From Sphingobacteriales bacterium (GTDB taxonomy: Bacteria > Bacteroidota > Bacteroidia > Chitinophagales > JADIYW01), in NCBI GenBank assembly GCA_016699615.1, contig CP064984.1:2266001-2330000 (forward strand): DNA of 64,000 nucleotides, in the 5' to 3' direction. Shown here piece after piece: positions 36,180 through 45,277 of this stretch. Positions within the stretch are counted from its first letter, which is position 1; every line of letters begins with the position of its first letter. The translations under genes were made by a program, and so were the position numbers. The notes under the pieces are model-generated. The model was given only the letters and a program-made list of their open reading frames with translations. It did not search any database and was not told where the DNA came from.

Positions 36180-37742
36180 ATGAAGAGAAGAAATTTTATA
36201 AAATCAACTGCTTTAACAGGTATTGGTGTTGCCTTAAATGCATGCACTAAAGAAATAAAGGAAGAACGAATATATACACCAAATCTAATTATTGGTTCAG
36301 GATTTGGTGGTTCTGTTACTGCACTACGTTTAGCACAAGCAGGACACAATTCTATACTGATTGAACGTGGAAAAACTTGGAATGCAGCAGAGTTTTGCTC
36401 CTTTACAAATGTAAATGAGAAATCTACATGGTTAAACAGGAAAGCTATGGTGCCTATAGTAAATCTAAAGCTACCGATAAAAGAATATTTAGGTGTTATA
36501 GAATACCATGAATATAGAAACATGAATATTTTTAATGCTGCTGGTTTGGGTGGAGGCAGCTTAGTGTTTGGTGCAACTTATGTAAAGCCACAACAATTAC
36601 CATTTGAACGATTATTTCCATCTGAAGTATCTTATAGCGAAATGGATGAAATTTATTACCCAAAAGTTCAACAAGAAATAAATTTTTCTCATATTCCAGA
36701 AGATATTTATCAATCTGAATATTATTTATATGCACGCACATTTAAACAACAAGTAGAAAATGCTGGAAAAACTTCTGTTAGGTTGCCAGCATCATATGAT
36801 TGGGAAATAATTAGAAAAGAAATGCGTGGCGAAATTCCGTTAGAGTTTTTGAAAGGTGATGGAAATTATGGTACAAGAAATAATTCAAAATATAGTTTGG
36901 ATAAAAATTATATTGCAAGAGCTATTGCCACAAATAAAACTAAAGTGTACACGCAAACAAACGTTGTTCAAATAAAAATTAATTCTGATAAAAAATATGA
37001 AGTTAGTACGCAGCAATTAAATGTTTGGGGCACAATCGTTGGTTTAAAAACATTTATTTGCGATAAACTTTTTTTATGTGCTGGCGCACCAAATACAATA
37101 AAACTATTATTAAAATCAAAATATACATCAAACTTAAAAGAATTAAATTCTAATATTGGTAAAGGTTTTGGTACAAACGGAAAAACTTTCTTTAGAAGAA
37201 CTGTTGATGCAAATACTGGAGCACTAACAGGCTGGACACCAGCAGAAGCGTCCTTTCATTTTGATAATCCATATGTGCCAATTATTATTGAAAATATTCC
37301 ACAACCACTTGGCTTAATTTTGCCAATTCCAGATTTGAAAAGCCATTTTCATGTTGGTTTGGCTGCAACAACTTATAGAGCAAATTTTGAGTATGATGAT
37401 GCGACTGATAAGTTGATGTTAGATTGGAATGTAAATGGTTTAGATGAATCAATCAATGCTGCGAAAGATTGGGCAAATATAGTAAATGCAGCAAATCCAA
37501 ATTCGTATATAGATAATCTATTAATTAGAAACTATTATGCAAATAATGTTTCTTATCATCCATTAGGTGGTTGTGTTATTGGGCAAGCAACAGATTTTTA
37601 TGGTAGGGTAGTAGAATACCCAAATTTATATGTGAATGATAGTACATTAATTCCTGGTGCATTGTGTGCAAATCCTGCGTATTCTATAGCTGCGTTAGCA
37701 GAAAGAAATATTGCAAAAATAGTAGAACAAGATTTTAAGTAA
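36180..37742 (+). CDS. GMC oxidoreductase (cholesterol oxidase-like), Tat-type lipoprotein signal
   Basis: A 520-residue FAD-dependent alcohol or sterol oxidoreductase. The N-terminus has a Tat-like KRRNFIK motif and then LNAC (Cys22), so the protein may be exported by Tat and lipidated. FAD binding is at LIIGSGFGGSVTALRLAQAG near residues 40-59; NAAGLGGGSLVFGATYVKP is the second FAD loop; the late YHPLGGCVIG and ANPAYSIAALAERN segments resemble cholesterol oxidase-type enzymes, with the conserved His-Asn region. The substrate is unknown; Bacteroidota homologues are often annotated only as GMC oxidoreductase. Its stop abuts that of serC with no gap. Confidence 0.87.
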   Translation: MKRRNFIKSTALTGIGVALNACTKEIKEERIYTPNLIIGSGFGGSVTALRLAQAGHNSILIERGKTWNAAEFCSFTNVNEKSTWLNRKAMVPIVNLKLPIKEYLGVIEYHEYRNMNIFNAAGLGGGSLVFGATYVKPQQLPFERLFPSEVSYSEMDEIYYPKVQQEINFSHIPEDIYQSEYYLYARTFKQQVENAGKTSVRLPASYDWEIIRKEMRGEIPLEFLKGDGNYGTRNNSKYSLDKNYIARAIATNKTKVYTQTNVVQIKINSDKKYEVSTQQLNVWGTIVGLKTFICDKLFLCAGAPNTIKLLLKSKYTSNLKELNSNIGKGFGTNGKTFFRRTVDANTGALTGWTPAEASFHFDNPYVPIIIENIPQPLGLILPIPDLKSHFHVGLAATTYRANFEYDDATDKLMLDWNVNGLDESINAAKDWANIVNAANPNSYIDNLLIRNYYANNVSYHPLGGCVIGQATDFYGRVVEYPNLYVNDSTLIPGALCANPAYSIAALAERNIAKIVEQDFK

Positions 37743-38809
37743 CTATTTAGATTTCTCAAAATCTTGCATAGCTTGCACCAATACTTGTACGCTTTCTATG
37801 TTTAATGCATTATAGCAAGATGCTCTAAAACCACCAACTGTTCTGTAGCCTTTTATGCCATGAATGTTGTATGGTTTTACAAATTCTAAGAATGCTTCTT
37901 CGTCAGTTGTATTATTTGCCACAAAATTGATATTCATTCTACTTCTATCTTCTACAACTGCATGTCCTTTGAATAAACTATTTCTATCAATTTCAGTGTA
38001 TAATAGATTTGATTTATCAATGTTTCTTTGTTCAATTGCTGATAGCCCACCTAATTTCTTTAGCCATCTTAGTGTAAGTAGGCAAGTATAAATAGCAAAA
38101 ACTGGTGGTGTGTTGTATAATGAATTATTTTTTGCATATACATCAAAATTCCAAATTGATGCTTTTTTTCTTGGTTGTAATTTTAGTAAATCATTTTTTA
38201 TAATAACTAATGTAATGCCAGCAGAACCTAAGTTTTTTGAGCTCCAGCATAGATTAGTGCATATTTGCTAACATCAATTGGTCGACTAAAAATATCAGAA
38301 CTCATATCAGCAATCAATGGAATTGGAGAAACTAAATCTTCTAGTAATTCTGTGCCATAGATGGTGTTATTTGTTGTGATGTGAAAATACTTCGCATCTT
38401 CTGGAATCGTATAATTTTTTGGAATATAATTGTAATTTTCATTTTTAGAAGAAGCAACAATATGCGTTTTTCCAAATAGCTGACATTCTTTTTCTGCTTT
38501 AGATGCCCAAACGCCAGTATCTAAAAATGCAGCAGTTTCATTTTCTGCAAGCAAATTGTAAGGCACCATAGAAAATTGCATGTTTGCACCACCTTGAATA
38601 AATAAGATGGAATAATCGTCAGGAACATTCAGTAATTCTTTTATTAAGCTGATGCTCTCTTCCATTATGGCATCAAATTCTTTGCTTCTATGTGATATTT
38701 CAAGCAAGGATAATCCAATATTATTTAGTTCAATACATGCTGCTGCTGATTGTTCAAATACTTCTTGTGGTAAAATTGATGGTCCAGCACCAAAATTGTG
38801 TTTCTTCAT
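37743..38809 (-). CDS. serC: phosphoserine aminotransferase, reading frame interrupted
   Basis: PLP enzyme making 3-phosphoserine from 3-phosphohydroxypyruvate in serine and pyridoxal synthesis. The N-terminal FGAGPSILPQEVFE, SHRSKEFDAIMEE and FIQGGANMQFSMVPYN segments, and ALIYAGAQK with the PLP-binding Lys, are in the first frame. That frame ends TAG (38228-38230) right after an A6 run (plus-strand T6 at 38233-38238). Adding one A reads GAQKNLGSAGITLVIIKND and joins the C-terminal frame with IWNFDVYAKNNSLYNTPPV and GIKGYRTVGGFRASCYNA, giving 355 residues, the normal length. The gene is needed for serine synthesis, so an intact product is likely in vivo. Confidence 0.92.
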
Positions 38810-38867
38810 AATCTCTAAATTTATAAGTATTCTAATATATACCTATGTTGCTTGGATTATTTGAATA

Positions 38868-39758
38868 TTAAATTTTAAATATAGACTTGGTCCAGATATT
38901 TAGATTTTCATTTTTTGCACCAAATCCTTTGAAAAAATTTGCAATTGTTTTCTTACTACTTCCACAAAAATTGAATGTCTTGCCACCCTGAATAGTTTGA
39001 TTTATTAATTGATGCAACATATAATGCATAGCACCAGAATTTTTATACGAAACATTAAAACCACTTAAAAGATAATACACAGTATGATTATCTTCTACAT
39101 AAAATAAAGTTGCTAATAATTTTCCTTCAGTATTTTTACATACAAGTGTGTTGCCACAATTTTTGTCTGAGCAAAATTTATTTATTTTTTCAAATGTATT
39201 ATAATCAATTTTTGATTTTATATTTTGTTTTGTAAATGTTGATTGTATGATTTTGTAGGCATCTTCAAGTTGTGTGCTTTTTTCAATAGTGTATTTGTTT
39301 TGTATTGCTTTGTTTATATTTCTAAGATGATTTTTTGAAAGTTGATTAATGCTATAAGCTTGTTCAATAATATATGTTGTGTAAGTTTCTTTTTTATACT
39401 TTAAATTTGATAAATCTATATCTGAATATTCTGGTAGAAATTTAAAATAAGATTTAATGTAATTTGAATTCTGTTTAAACAATTCAATGCATATTCTATT
39501 TCTATCTGATTGATTAATGTCTTTATCTAAAAATATAATTGATTGATAAAAATTTATGTCTGGTAAGTAAATTCTATTAGTTACAAAATTTCCTTTTGTG
39601 CAAAATGGTAATAATGCAATTGTTTTGTCATCTTTTTGATAAAGCAGAACGTCCCAATTTTCGGCAATAAGATTTAGCCATTCAGGATTTGCAAAGAAAT
39701 GAATTGTAGCATTGTGTTTATTATAAACATCTAAATATGATTTTTTGCTTTCTTTCAT
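38868..39758 (-). CDS. GNAT/FemAB-like aminoacyltransferase-type protein
   Basis: A protein of about 296 residues with the double-GNAT layout of the FemAB/BioF2-like family. The first half starts after an N-terminal helix and includes FANPEWLNLIAENWDVLLYQ, and the second half shows SKNHLRNINKAIQ, then LVCKNTEGKLLATLFYVED and YYLLSGFNVSYKNSGAMHYML, ending FNFCGSSKKTIANFFKGFGA. Such proteins transfer amino acids or acyl groups to peptidoglycan precursors or other acceptors. A longer frame from 39827 would overlap the upstream peptidase; ATG 39758 is preferred because it leaves a 17-bp gap. Likely downstream gene of an operon with the prolyl oligopeptidase. Confidence 0.75.
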   Translation of the reverse strand: MKESKKSYLDVYNKHNATIHFFANPEWLNLIAENWDVLLYQKDDKTIALLPFCTKGNFVTNRIYLPDINFYQSIIFLDKDINQSDRNRICIELFKQNSNYIKSYFKFLPEYSDIDLSNLKYKKETYTTYIIEQAYSINQLSKNHLRNINKAIQNKYTIEKSTQLEDAYKIIQSTFTKQNIKSKIDYNTFEKINKFCSDKNCGNTLVCKNTEGKLLATLFYVEDNHTVYYLLSGFNVSYKNSGAMHYMLHQLINQTIQGGKTFNFCGSSKKTIANFFKGFGAKNENLNIWTKSIFKI

Positions 39759-39775
39759 TTCATTGTTTGTAAACT

Positions 39776-41929
39776 TTACTTTTTCTGTAAAGATTTTATG
39801 CCAACATTCCAAAAGAAGAAGCTCCATTTGTCAGCAATTTCTTCAACTATTTTTGATGTTGGTTTGCCTTTGCCATGTCCTGCATTTTTTTCAATTCTTA
39901 TTAATGCTGGATTTATTTTACTACTGTATTCTTGTAATTTTGCTGCAAATTTAAAGCTATGTGCTGGTACAACTCTATCGTCATGATCGCCAGTTGTAAT
40001 CAATGTTGCTGGATAGTTTGTGCCTATTTTTAAGTTGTGTAATGGTGAGTATCCTTTGAGGTATTCAAACATTTCTTTGCTTTGTTCACTACTTCCATAT
40101 TCTGGAATCCAGCCCCAACCAATTGTAAATTTGTGATACTTTAGCATATCTAAAACGCCAACTGCTGGAAATGCAACTTTACAAATGTCTGGTCTTTGTG
40201 TTATTGTTGCACCAACCAATAAACCACCATTACTTCCGCCAGAAATTGCCAATTTATTTTTCGATGTGTATTTTTCTTTTATTAGATATTCTGCTGCTGC
40301 AATAAAATCATCAAACACATTTTGTTTGTTGAATAGCATGCCAGCTTTGTGCCATTTGTCGCCATACTCACCACCACCACGCAAATTTGGCATTGCAAAT
40401 ACGGCACCATTTTCTAATAATAATATTGTTGATGCAGAAAAGAAAGGTGTCATGTTGATGTTAAATCCACCATAAGCATATAAGTATGTTGGATTTTTTC
40501 CATTTAATTCAATTCCTTTTTTGTGTACAATAAACATGGATACTTTTGTATTGTCTTTGCTTTTGTACCATACTTGTTTTGATTCATAATCTTCTGGATT
40601 GAATTGTAATGTTGGTTTTAGAAATAAGTTTGAATATCCAGTTGTTGAATTATAAATAAATATTGAATTTGGATAATTGAAAGAATTATAACTATATGCT
40701 ACAAGTTGGTTTGTTTCTGAAGAACCAAAAAATTCTATATTTCCTGATCCAGGTAGTGCAATTTCTTTTTTGTTTGTTCCATCTATGTTGTATACAAAAA
40801 GTTTGTTGCATGCATTTTGTAAGTACACTGCAAATAATTTTCCTGAAGAAACTTCTATGTTTTCAAGCAATGCATCTTTTTGTTCTGGTATAATTTTTTT
40901 CCATTTGCTGGGCTCATTTTGTTCTGGATTGACAGCTATTAATTGTTTGTTTGATGCACCTTCATCTGTGTAAACATAAAATAAACCATCTTTTACTGTT
41001 ATCACAGCATACTCATTTTTAAATCCTGTGAATAATGGTTTAAAATCTGAAGTAAGGTCATCAGCTTTCTTCCAATATACTTCATTACCATATGTTCCTA
41101 TTGATCTATATCTAAATAAATATTTTTCATCTTCTGATACACTAATGCTATTGAATGAAAGTGGTTCTTTCTCGTCTTTAAAGATTAATTTGTCTTCGCT
41201 TTGTGCTGTGCCAATAGTATGATAGTAAATACAATGATATTGATTGATATTTGATAATTCTTTGCCTTTTTCTGGCTCAGGATATCTTGAATAGAAGAAA
41301 CCATTTTTGTACCAACTAGCACCAGTAAATTTTACCCAATCAATTTCATCATTTAGTTTTTGTTTTGTATTAATATCGTAAATCTCTATGCTACTCCAAT
41401 CACTTCCTGCCTTATTAATACTCATAGCTATGTATTGATTGTTATTTGAAATGCCAGCAATATCATAACTTGTTAGTCCAGCTTTGTCTATACTATTTGG
41501 GTCAATAAATATTTCTGGGTTTTCGTTTGTACCTTTTTGTATATAAATAATCGCTTGATTTTGTAAGCCACCATTTTTTTTATATAAAATGTAATCGCCA
41601 GCAAAAAATGTATTAGAGATTTTTTCGTAGTTATACAATTGCTGGTATCTTTCTTTTAATTGATTCCTGTATGGAATTTTATCTAAGTATGCATCTGTTA
41701 TTTTATTTTGCTCATCTACCCAATGCTCAGTTTCTGCTGATGTGTCGTTCTCCAGCCATTGATATTCATCTACTATCTCTGTTCCAAAATAATTGTCTTT
41801 GTAGTCAATCTTTTTTGTAACAGGATAATTGATACTTAGCGTTGTGCTTGCTTTCTTTTTGTCTTTTTTAGCATACATATTGCTTGTTAGTATGTTTAGT
41901 ATTAGTAATACTAAAATGTATTTTTGCAT
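39776..41929 (-). CDS. S9A prolyl oligopeptidase
   Basis: A 717-residue serine peptidase cleaving after proline in short peptides. The N-terminus has a signal peptide (ILVLLILNILTSNMYAKK), so it is probably periplasmic. A beta-propeller covers roughly residues 100-430, and the alpha/beta hydrolase domain follows. The catalytic Ser is in ISGGSNGGLLVGATI, the Asp in TTGDHDDRVVPAHS and the His in NAGHGKGKPTSKI, all in the normal order. The segment RGGGEYGDKWHKAGM is the family signature before the nucleophile. Promoter box TAATTTTG lies 13 nt before the ATG. Confidence 0.95.
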   Translation of the reverse strand: MQKYILVLLILNILTSNMYAKKDKKKASTTLSINYPVTKKIDYKDNYFGTEIVDEYQWLENDTSAETEHWVDEQNKITDAYLDKIPYRNQLKERYQQLYNYEKISNTFFAGDYILYKKNGGLQNQAIIYIQKGTNENPEIFIDPNSIDKAGLTSYDIAGISNNNQYIAMSINKAGSDWSSIEIYDINTKQKLNDEIDWVKFTGASWYKNGFFYSRYPEPEKGKELSNINQYHCIYYHTIGTAQSEDKLIFKDEKEPLSFNSISVSEDEKYLFRYRSIGTYGNEVYWKKADDLTSDFKPLFTGFKNEYAVITVKDGLFYVYTDEGASNKQLIAVNPEQNEPSKWKKIIPEQKDALLENIEVSSGKLFAVYLQNACNKLFVYNIDGTNKKEIALPGSGNIEFFGSSETNQLVAYSYNSFNYPNSIFIYNSTTGYSNLFLKPTLQFNPEDYESKQVWYKSKDNTKVSMFIVHKKGIELNGKNPTYLYAYGGFNINMTPFFSASTILLLENGAVFAMPNLRGGGEYGDKWHKAGMLFNKQNVFDDFIAAAEYLIKEKYTSKNKLAISGGSNGGLLVGATITQRPDICKVAFPAVGVLDMLKYHKFTIGWGWIPEYGSSEQSKEMFEYLKGYSPLHNLKIGTNYPATLITTGDHDDRVVPAHSFKFAAKLQEYSSKINPALIRIEKNAGHGKGKPTSKIVEEIADKWSFFFWNVGIKSLQKK

Positions 41930-41942
41930 TTCTCTTTTTTTA

Positions 41943-41950
41943 CAAAATTA
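41943..41950 (-). promoter_or_regulatory. -7 box TAATTTTG for prolyl oligopeptidase
   Basis: The minus-strand TAATTTTG fits TAnnTTTG and ends 13 nt before the ATG at 41929. Confidence 0.45.
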
Positions 41951-41987
41951 AAAAAATATAAAAAATAAATGATTGTTAGTGTGTTAA

Positions 41988-42194
41988 TTAAACTATTTTA
42001 ATTTTCTGTTTATTGAATTGAATAATACTGTCTTTGTATAATTTATTTCGTTTTCTCAACTCTACTTTGTCATTAACTTTTACGGCGCCATTCTCTATTG
42101 CTTCATTAGCTTGTGCGCCAGTTTCGCACCATCCAGATGCTTTTAATAATTGGTTGAGTTGAATGTATTCTGTATGAATTTCAAATATTTCCAT
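41988..42194 (-). CDS. small RNA-binding S4-domain protein (YbcJ-like)
   Basis: A 68-residue protein composed of one S4-like domain. EIHTEYIQLNQLLKASGWC and ETGAQANEAIENGAVKVND are the helix pair and strand of the YbcJ type, with basic residues (ELRKRNKLY) near the C-terminal end. YbcJ-type proteins bind RNA and may act on ribosome assembly; the specific RNA is unknown. It is divergent from pyrF with 70 bp between the starts. It has no signal peptide. Confidence 0.82.
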   Translation of the reverse strand: MEIFEIHTEYIQLNQLLKASGWCETGAQANEAIENGAVKVNDKVELRKRNKLYKDSIIQFNKQKIKIV

Positions 42195-42250
42195 TGTTAC
42201 AAATTGTTCACAATATTAAAGATAAAATGAGATAATACCTAAGAATCACT

Positions 42251-42258
42251 TATTTTTG
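42251..42258 (+). promoter_or_regulatory. -7 box TATTTTTG before pyrF
   Basis: TATTTTTG fits TAnnTTTG and ends 6 nt before the pyrF ATG at 42265. pyrF and the following MoeB-like gene share this promoter by position. Confidence 0.5.
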
Positions 42259-42264
42259 TAGACT

Positions 42265-43074
42265 ATGAATCGAAAACAATTAATAAAAGAAATTCATAAA
42301 AAGAAATCATTTTTGTGTATTGGATTAGATACAGATTTGAATTTAATACCAAAACATTTATTGAAATATAAAGAACCATTGTCTGTTTTCAATAAAGAAA
42401 TTATAGATGCTACAAAAGATATATGCGTAGCCTACAAACCCAATATTGCATTTTATGAGCAATATGGCACAAAAGGTTGGGCACAGTTGGAACAGACAGC
42501 AAAATATATTCCAGATAATGTTTTTAAAATAGCAGATGCAAAACGTGGAGATATAGGCAATACATCTAAAATGTATGCAAGAGCTTTTTTTGATGAGATG
42601 AATTTTGACGCAATTACTGTTGCACCATACATGGGAAAAGATTCTATTCAACCATTTTTAGAATATAAGAAAAAATGGACAATTATTTTAGGTTTAACAT
42701 CAAATATTGGTAGCCTCGATTTTCAATTTATAAAATCTAATAAAAAACCAATCTATCAGCATGTAATAGAAACTTGTATGCAATATGGTGATGATGAAAA
42801 TACAATGTTTGTAGTAGGTGCTACGCAAGATAAATATATACAACATATACGTACATTCTGTCCTAATCACTTTTTTTTGGTGCCTGGTGTTGGTGCGCAA
42901 GGTGGAAGTTTAGAAGCTATTGCAAAAAATGGATTGAATAAAGATGTTGGTTTGTTAATCAATAATACACGTGGAATAATTTATGCATCTAATGGAAAAG
43001 ATTTTGCTGAAAAGGCGAGAGCAGAAGCATTGAAAATGCAAGCAGAAATGAAAATATTATTAAAATCAATATGA
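42265..43074 (+). CDS. pyrF: orotidine 5'-phosphate decarboxylase
   Basis: Decarboxylates OMP to UMP, the last step of pyrimidine synthesis. The 269 residues fit the longer type 2 form. The catalytic ADAKRGDIGNTSKMYARAFF carries the D-x-K-R-x-D charge network near residues 91-97, the start LCIGLDTDLNLIPKHLLK is a type 2 signature, and the C-terminal FLVPGVGAQGGSLEA with LLINNTRGIIYAS forms the phosphate-binding loops. It overlaps the next gene by ATGA, so translation is probably coupled. No other pyr genes are near. Confidence 0.97.
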   Translation: MNRKQLIKEIHKKKSFLCIGLDTDLNLIPKHLLKYKEPLSVFNKEIIDATKDICVAYKPNIAFYEQYGTKGWAQLEQTAKYIPDNVFKIADAKRGDIGNTSKMYARAFFDEMNFDAITVAPYMGKDSIQPFLEYKKKWTIILGLTSNIGSLDFQFIKSNKKPIYQHVIETCMQYGDDENTMFVVGATQDKYIQHIRTFCPNHFFLVPGVGAQGGSLEAIAKNGLNKDVGLLINNTRGIIYASNGKDFAEKARAEALKMQAEMKILLKSI

Positions 43075-44090
43075 TTTTTTCAGACGAAGAAAAGCAATAT
43101 TACTCAAGACAAAATTTATTGCCTGAAGTTTCAATAGAGAAGCAATGGCAATTAAAACAATCAAGTGTATTAGTTGTTGGTGCTGGTGGTTTAGGTGCTA
43201 CAGTATTGCAAATTTTAGCAAGAGCTGGTGTTGGAAAAATTGGTGTTGTAGATTTTGACACCATAGATATTACTAATATTCATAGGCAAATATTATATAC
43301 TTATGCTGATGTTGGAAAATATAAAGTTGATGTAGCTGTAGAAAATTTAAAGCATATAAATCCATTCATTCATATTGAACCTTATCAGTTAAAAATATCG
43401 AATACAAATATTGTTGAGCTAATATCAAATTATGATATTGTAGTTGATGCTACTGATAATTTTAATGCTAAATATTTAATAAATGATGCTTGTGTGTTAT
43501 ATAATAAAATATTAGTCTTTGCTGCTGTGCAGCAACATGTTGGTCAAGTTGCAGTTTTTAATTTTAATGGAAGTTGTAATTATCGTGATGTTTTTCCTGA
43601 AATTCCTATGCAGCTAAATAATTGCAATACAATTGGTGTGTTGAATACTGCAGTAAATGTTATTGGCACATTACAAGCCAACGAAGTCTTGAAAGTTATT
43701 TTAGAATTAGATAATATTTTATGTAATAAACTATTGATTTATGATGTATTGAATAACACACAACAACTATTAAGAATTAAAAAACAATATCTGTTTAGTT
43801 TTAAAGATTTAGAACATCATAACAAAGATATAAGCGAAATTGATGTAGATGATTTAGCGCAACTTAATCCATTGGAATATTATTTAATTGATGTGAGAAG
43901 TGCTTATGAACATCAACAAGAAAATATTGGTGGCTTAAATTTTCCTTTAGGAATACTAGAAGATAAATTACAAGAATTAGATAAAAACAAACAAATTATA
44001 TTCTATTGCAATACAAATGTAAGAAGCAAAACAGCTGCAAAAGTTGCCAGAAAAATAGGATTTGAAAATGTTATTATTTTAAGTAGATAA
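43071..44090 (+). CDS. MoeB/ThiF-like adenylyltransferase fused to rhodanese
   Basis: A 339-residue E1-like enzyme with C-terminal rhodanese domain. The nucleotide loop VVGAGGLGATVLQILARAGVGK is followed by VDFDTIDITNIHRQILY and IVVDATDNFNAKYLIND; the rhodanese part includes YYLIDVRSAYEHQQENIGG and a candidate active-site Cys in IFYCNTNVRSKTAA. Such proteins adenylate sulfur-carrier C-termini (MoaD, ThiS) and can pass sulfur from the rhodanese Cys. The Zn-binding CxxC pairs of MoeB are not intact: CNYRDVFPE stands where CYRCLFPE is usual. No moaD or thiS gene is nearby, so the partner is unknown. Convergent with the peroxidase gene without a gap. Confidence 0.9.
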   Translation: MIFSDEEKQYYSRQNLLPEVSIEKQWQLKQSSVLVVGAGGLGATVLQILARAGVGKIGVVDFDTIDITNIHRQILYTYADVGKYKVDVAVENLKHINPFIHIEPYQLKISNTNIVELISNYDIVVDATDNFNAKYLINDACVLYNKILVFAAVQQHVGQVAVFNFNGSCNYRDVFPEIPMQLNNCNTIGVLNTAVNVIGTLQANEVLKVILELDNILCNKLLIYDVLNNTQQLLRIKKQYLFSFKDLEHHNKDISEIDVDDLAQLNPLEYYLIDVRSAYEHQQENIGGLNFPLGILEDKLQELDKNKQIIFYCNTNVRSKTAAKVARKIGFENVIILSR

Positions 44091-44588
44091 CTATTTTTTC
44101 AATAGTTCTTTTATCTCATCTCTAACTTTGTCTGAAGTTGGGTCAGTTGTTGATAGAAAATAATCTACAACATTGCCTTCTTTGTCTAATAAATACTTTT
44201 GAAAATTCCATTTTGGATGTGTTAGCATATTTGGACCAGGAGCATTGTCGCCCAAAAATTTAAAAATCGCATTTTGATTGTCGCCTTTTTTTACATGTAT
44301 TTTCTCCATTATTGGAAAAGTTACACCATAATTAATTTGACAAAATTGTGCTGCATCTTCAGCAGAATTTGGCTCTTGTCCAGCAAAATCATTAGAAGGA
44401 AAACCTAAGATTTCAAAACCTTCGTTCTTAAATTCTTGGTACAGTTTCTCTAGTTTTTCAAACTGAGGTGTGAAACCACATTTCGATGCAGTATTCACAA
44501 TCATAACTACTTTTCCGTTATAATCACTTAGATTTATTTCTTTTCCGCTTGCTGTTTTCGCTTGCAGTGTTGAGATTGAATTTTTCAT
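44091..44588 (-). CDS. glutathione peroxidase family protein
   Basis: A 165-residue thiol peroxidase with the glutathione peroxidase fold. The peroxidatic residue is Cys37 in NTASKCGFTPQ, not selenocysteine. The catalytic Gln is in LGFPSNDFAGQEP and the Trp-Asn pair in HPKWNFQKYLL. Most bacterial members use thioredoxin instead of glutathione, and this organism may rely on bacillithiol. It shares 65 nt with the end of the upstream DUF4294 gene, in a different frame. Confidence 0.94.
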   Translation of the reverse strand: MKNSISTLQAKTASGKEINLSDYNGKVVMIVNTASKCGFTPQFEKLEKLYQEFKNEGFEILGFPSNDFAGQEPNSAEDAAQFCQINYGVTFPIMEKIHVKKGDNQNAIFKFLGDNAPGPNMLTHPKWNFQKYLLDKEGNVVDYFLSTTDPTSDKVRDEIKELLKK

Positions 44589-45186
44589 TTTGTATAATAT
44601 ATTTTGTTCCGTTTCGTTGATATGTTTCGTCTAATCTAATGACATAGTTTTCTATTTCTGCATCTTCGCCTTCAGCATCATAAGTTGATTTTAAATCTAA
44701 ATCGAAGAATTTTGCGCCAAAATTCCACCAAAAAGTTTTAAAGCCACCTCTGTAATCTTTTAATAAATCAAATACACTAACTCCAGTTTCTCTGTGCACT
44801 AATTTAATTAAAAATTTGCCTTGTGTGCGTGTCATGTTTTTTAATTCTTCTTGATAGGCATCTTTTAGTAAATCTTCTGCTTTATTTAAAAACGCTTTTT
44901 GTTCCTTTTTGTTCAATGTTTTTATATGTTCGTCTATCACTTGTGAAAGACGTGCAATTCTAAGCGCATAAGGATATACTTTTTTTAGGTAATTTTGGTC
45001 GCGATACGAAATGGTAACTGGCTTTAATTTTGTGGCTTGTATAAGCACTGGCTCAAGAATTACTTCTTCAATCAAAGTATCTCCATCAACAACTACAGAT
45101 GGTAGTACAATTTTCTCATCATTGCTTTGTGCAAATGACGATTGTATGATTGATGATATTAAAAATAAAAGTACTAAGTTTTTCAT
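44524..45186 (-). CDS. DUF4294 family exported protein
   Basis: A 220-residue protein with a signal peptide (LVLLFLISSIIQSSFAQS) and the DUF4294 pattern: LPSVVVDGDTLIEEVIL, YRDQNYLKKVYPYALRIARL, LKNMTRTQGKFLIKLVHRETG and FKTFWWNFGAKFFDLDLKSTYD. DUF4294 is a Bacteroidota family of unknown function, probably periplasmic or outer-membrane. The C-terminal tail runs 65 nt into the peroxidase gene and becomes basic and low-complexity (ENSKRKRNKSK), which is unusual and could reflect a frame error near the end. Promoter box TAAATTTG lies 14 nt before the ATG. Confidence 0.83.
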   Translation of the reverse strand: MKNLVLLFLISSIIQSSFAQSNDEKIVLPSVVVDGDTLIEEVILEPVLIQATKLKPVTISYRDQNYLKKVYPYALRIARLSQVIDEHIKTLNKKEQKAFLNKAEDLLKDAYQEELKNMTRTQGKFLIKLVHRETGVSVFDLLKDYRGGFKTFWWNFGAKFFDLDLKSTYDAEGEDAEIENYVIRLDETYQRNGTKYIIQNEKFNLNTASENSKRKRNKSK

Positions 45187-45200
45187 TGTAAAATATTATC

Positions 45201-45208
45201 CAAATTTA
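45201..45208 (-). promoter_or_regulatory. -7 box TAAATTTG for the DUF4294 gene
   Basis: The minus-strand TAAATTTG fits TAnnTTTG and ends 14 nt before the ATG at 45186. Confidence 0.4.
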
Positions 45209-45277
45209 TACCAAATTTTAGATTCCATTTTTATTTGAATTATAAAATATGTTAAAATTGTAATTTGTTTTTAATGT

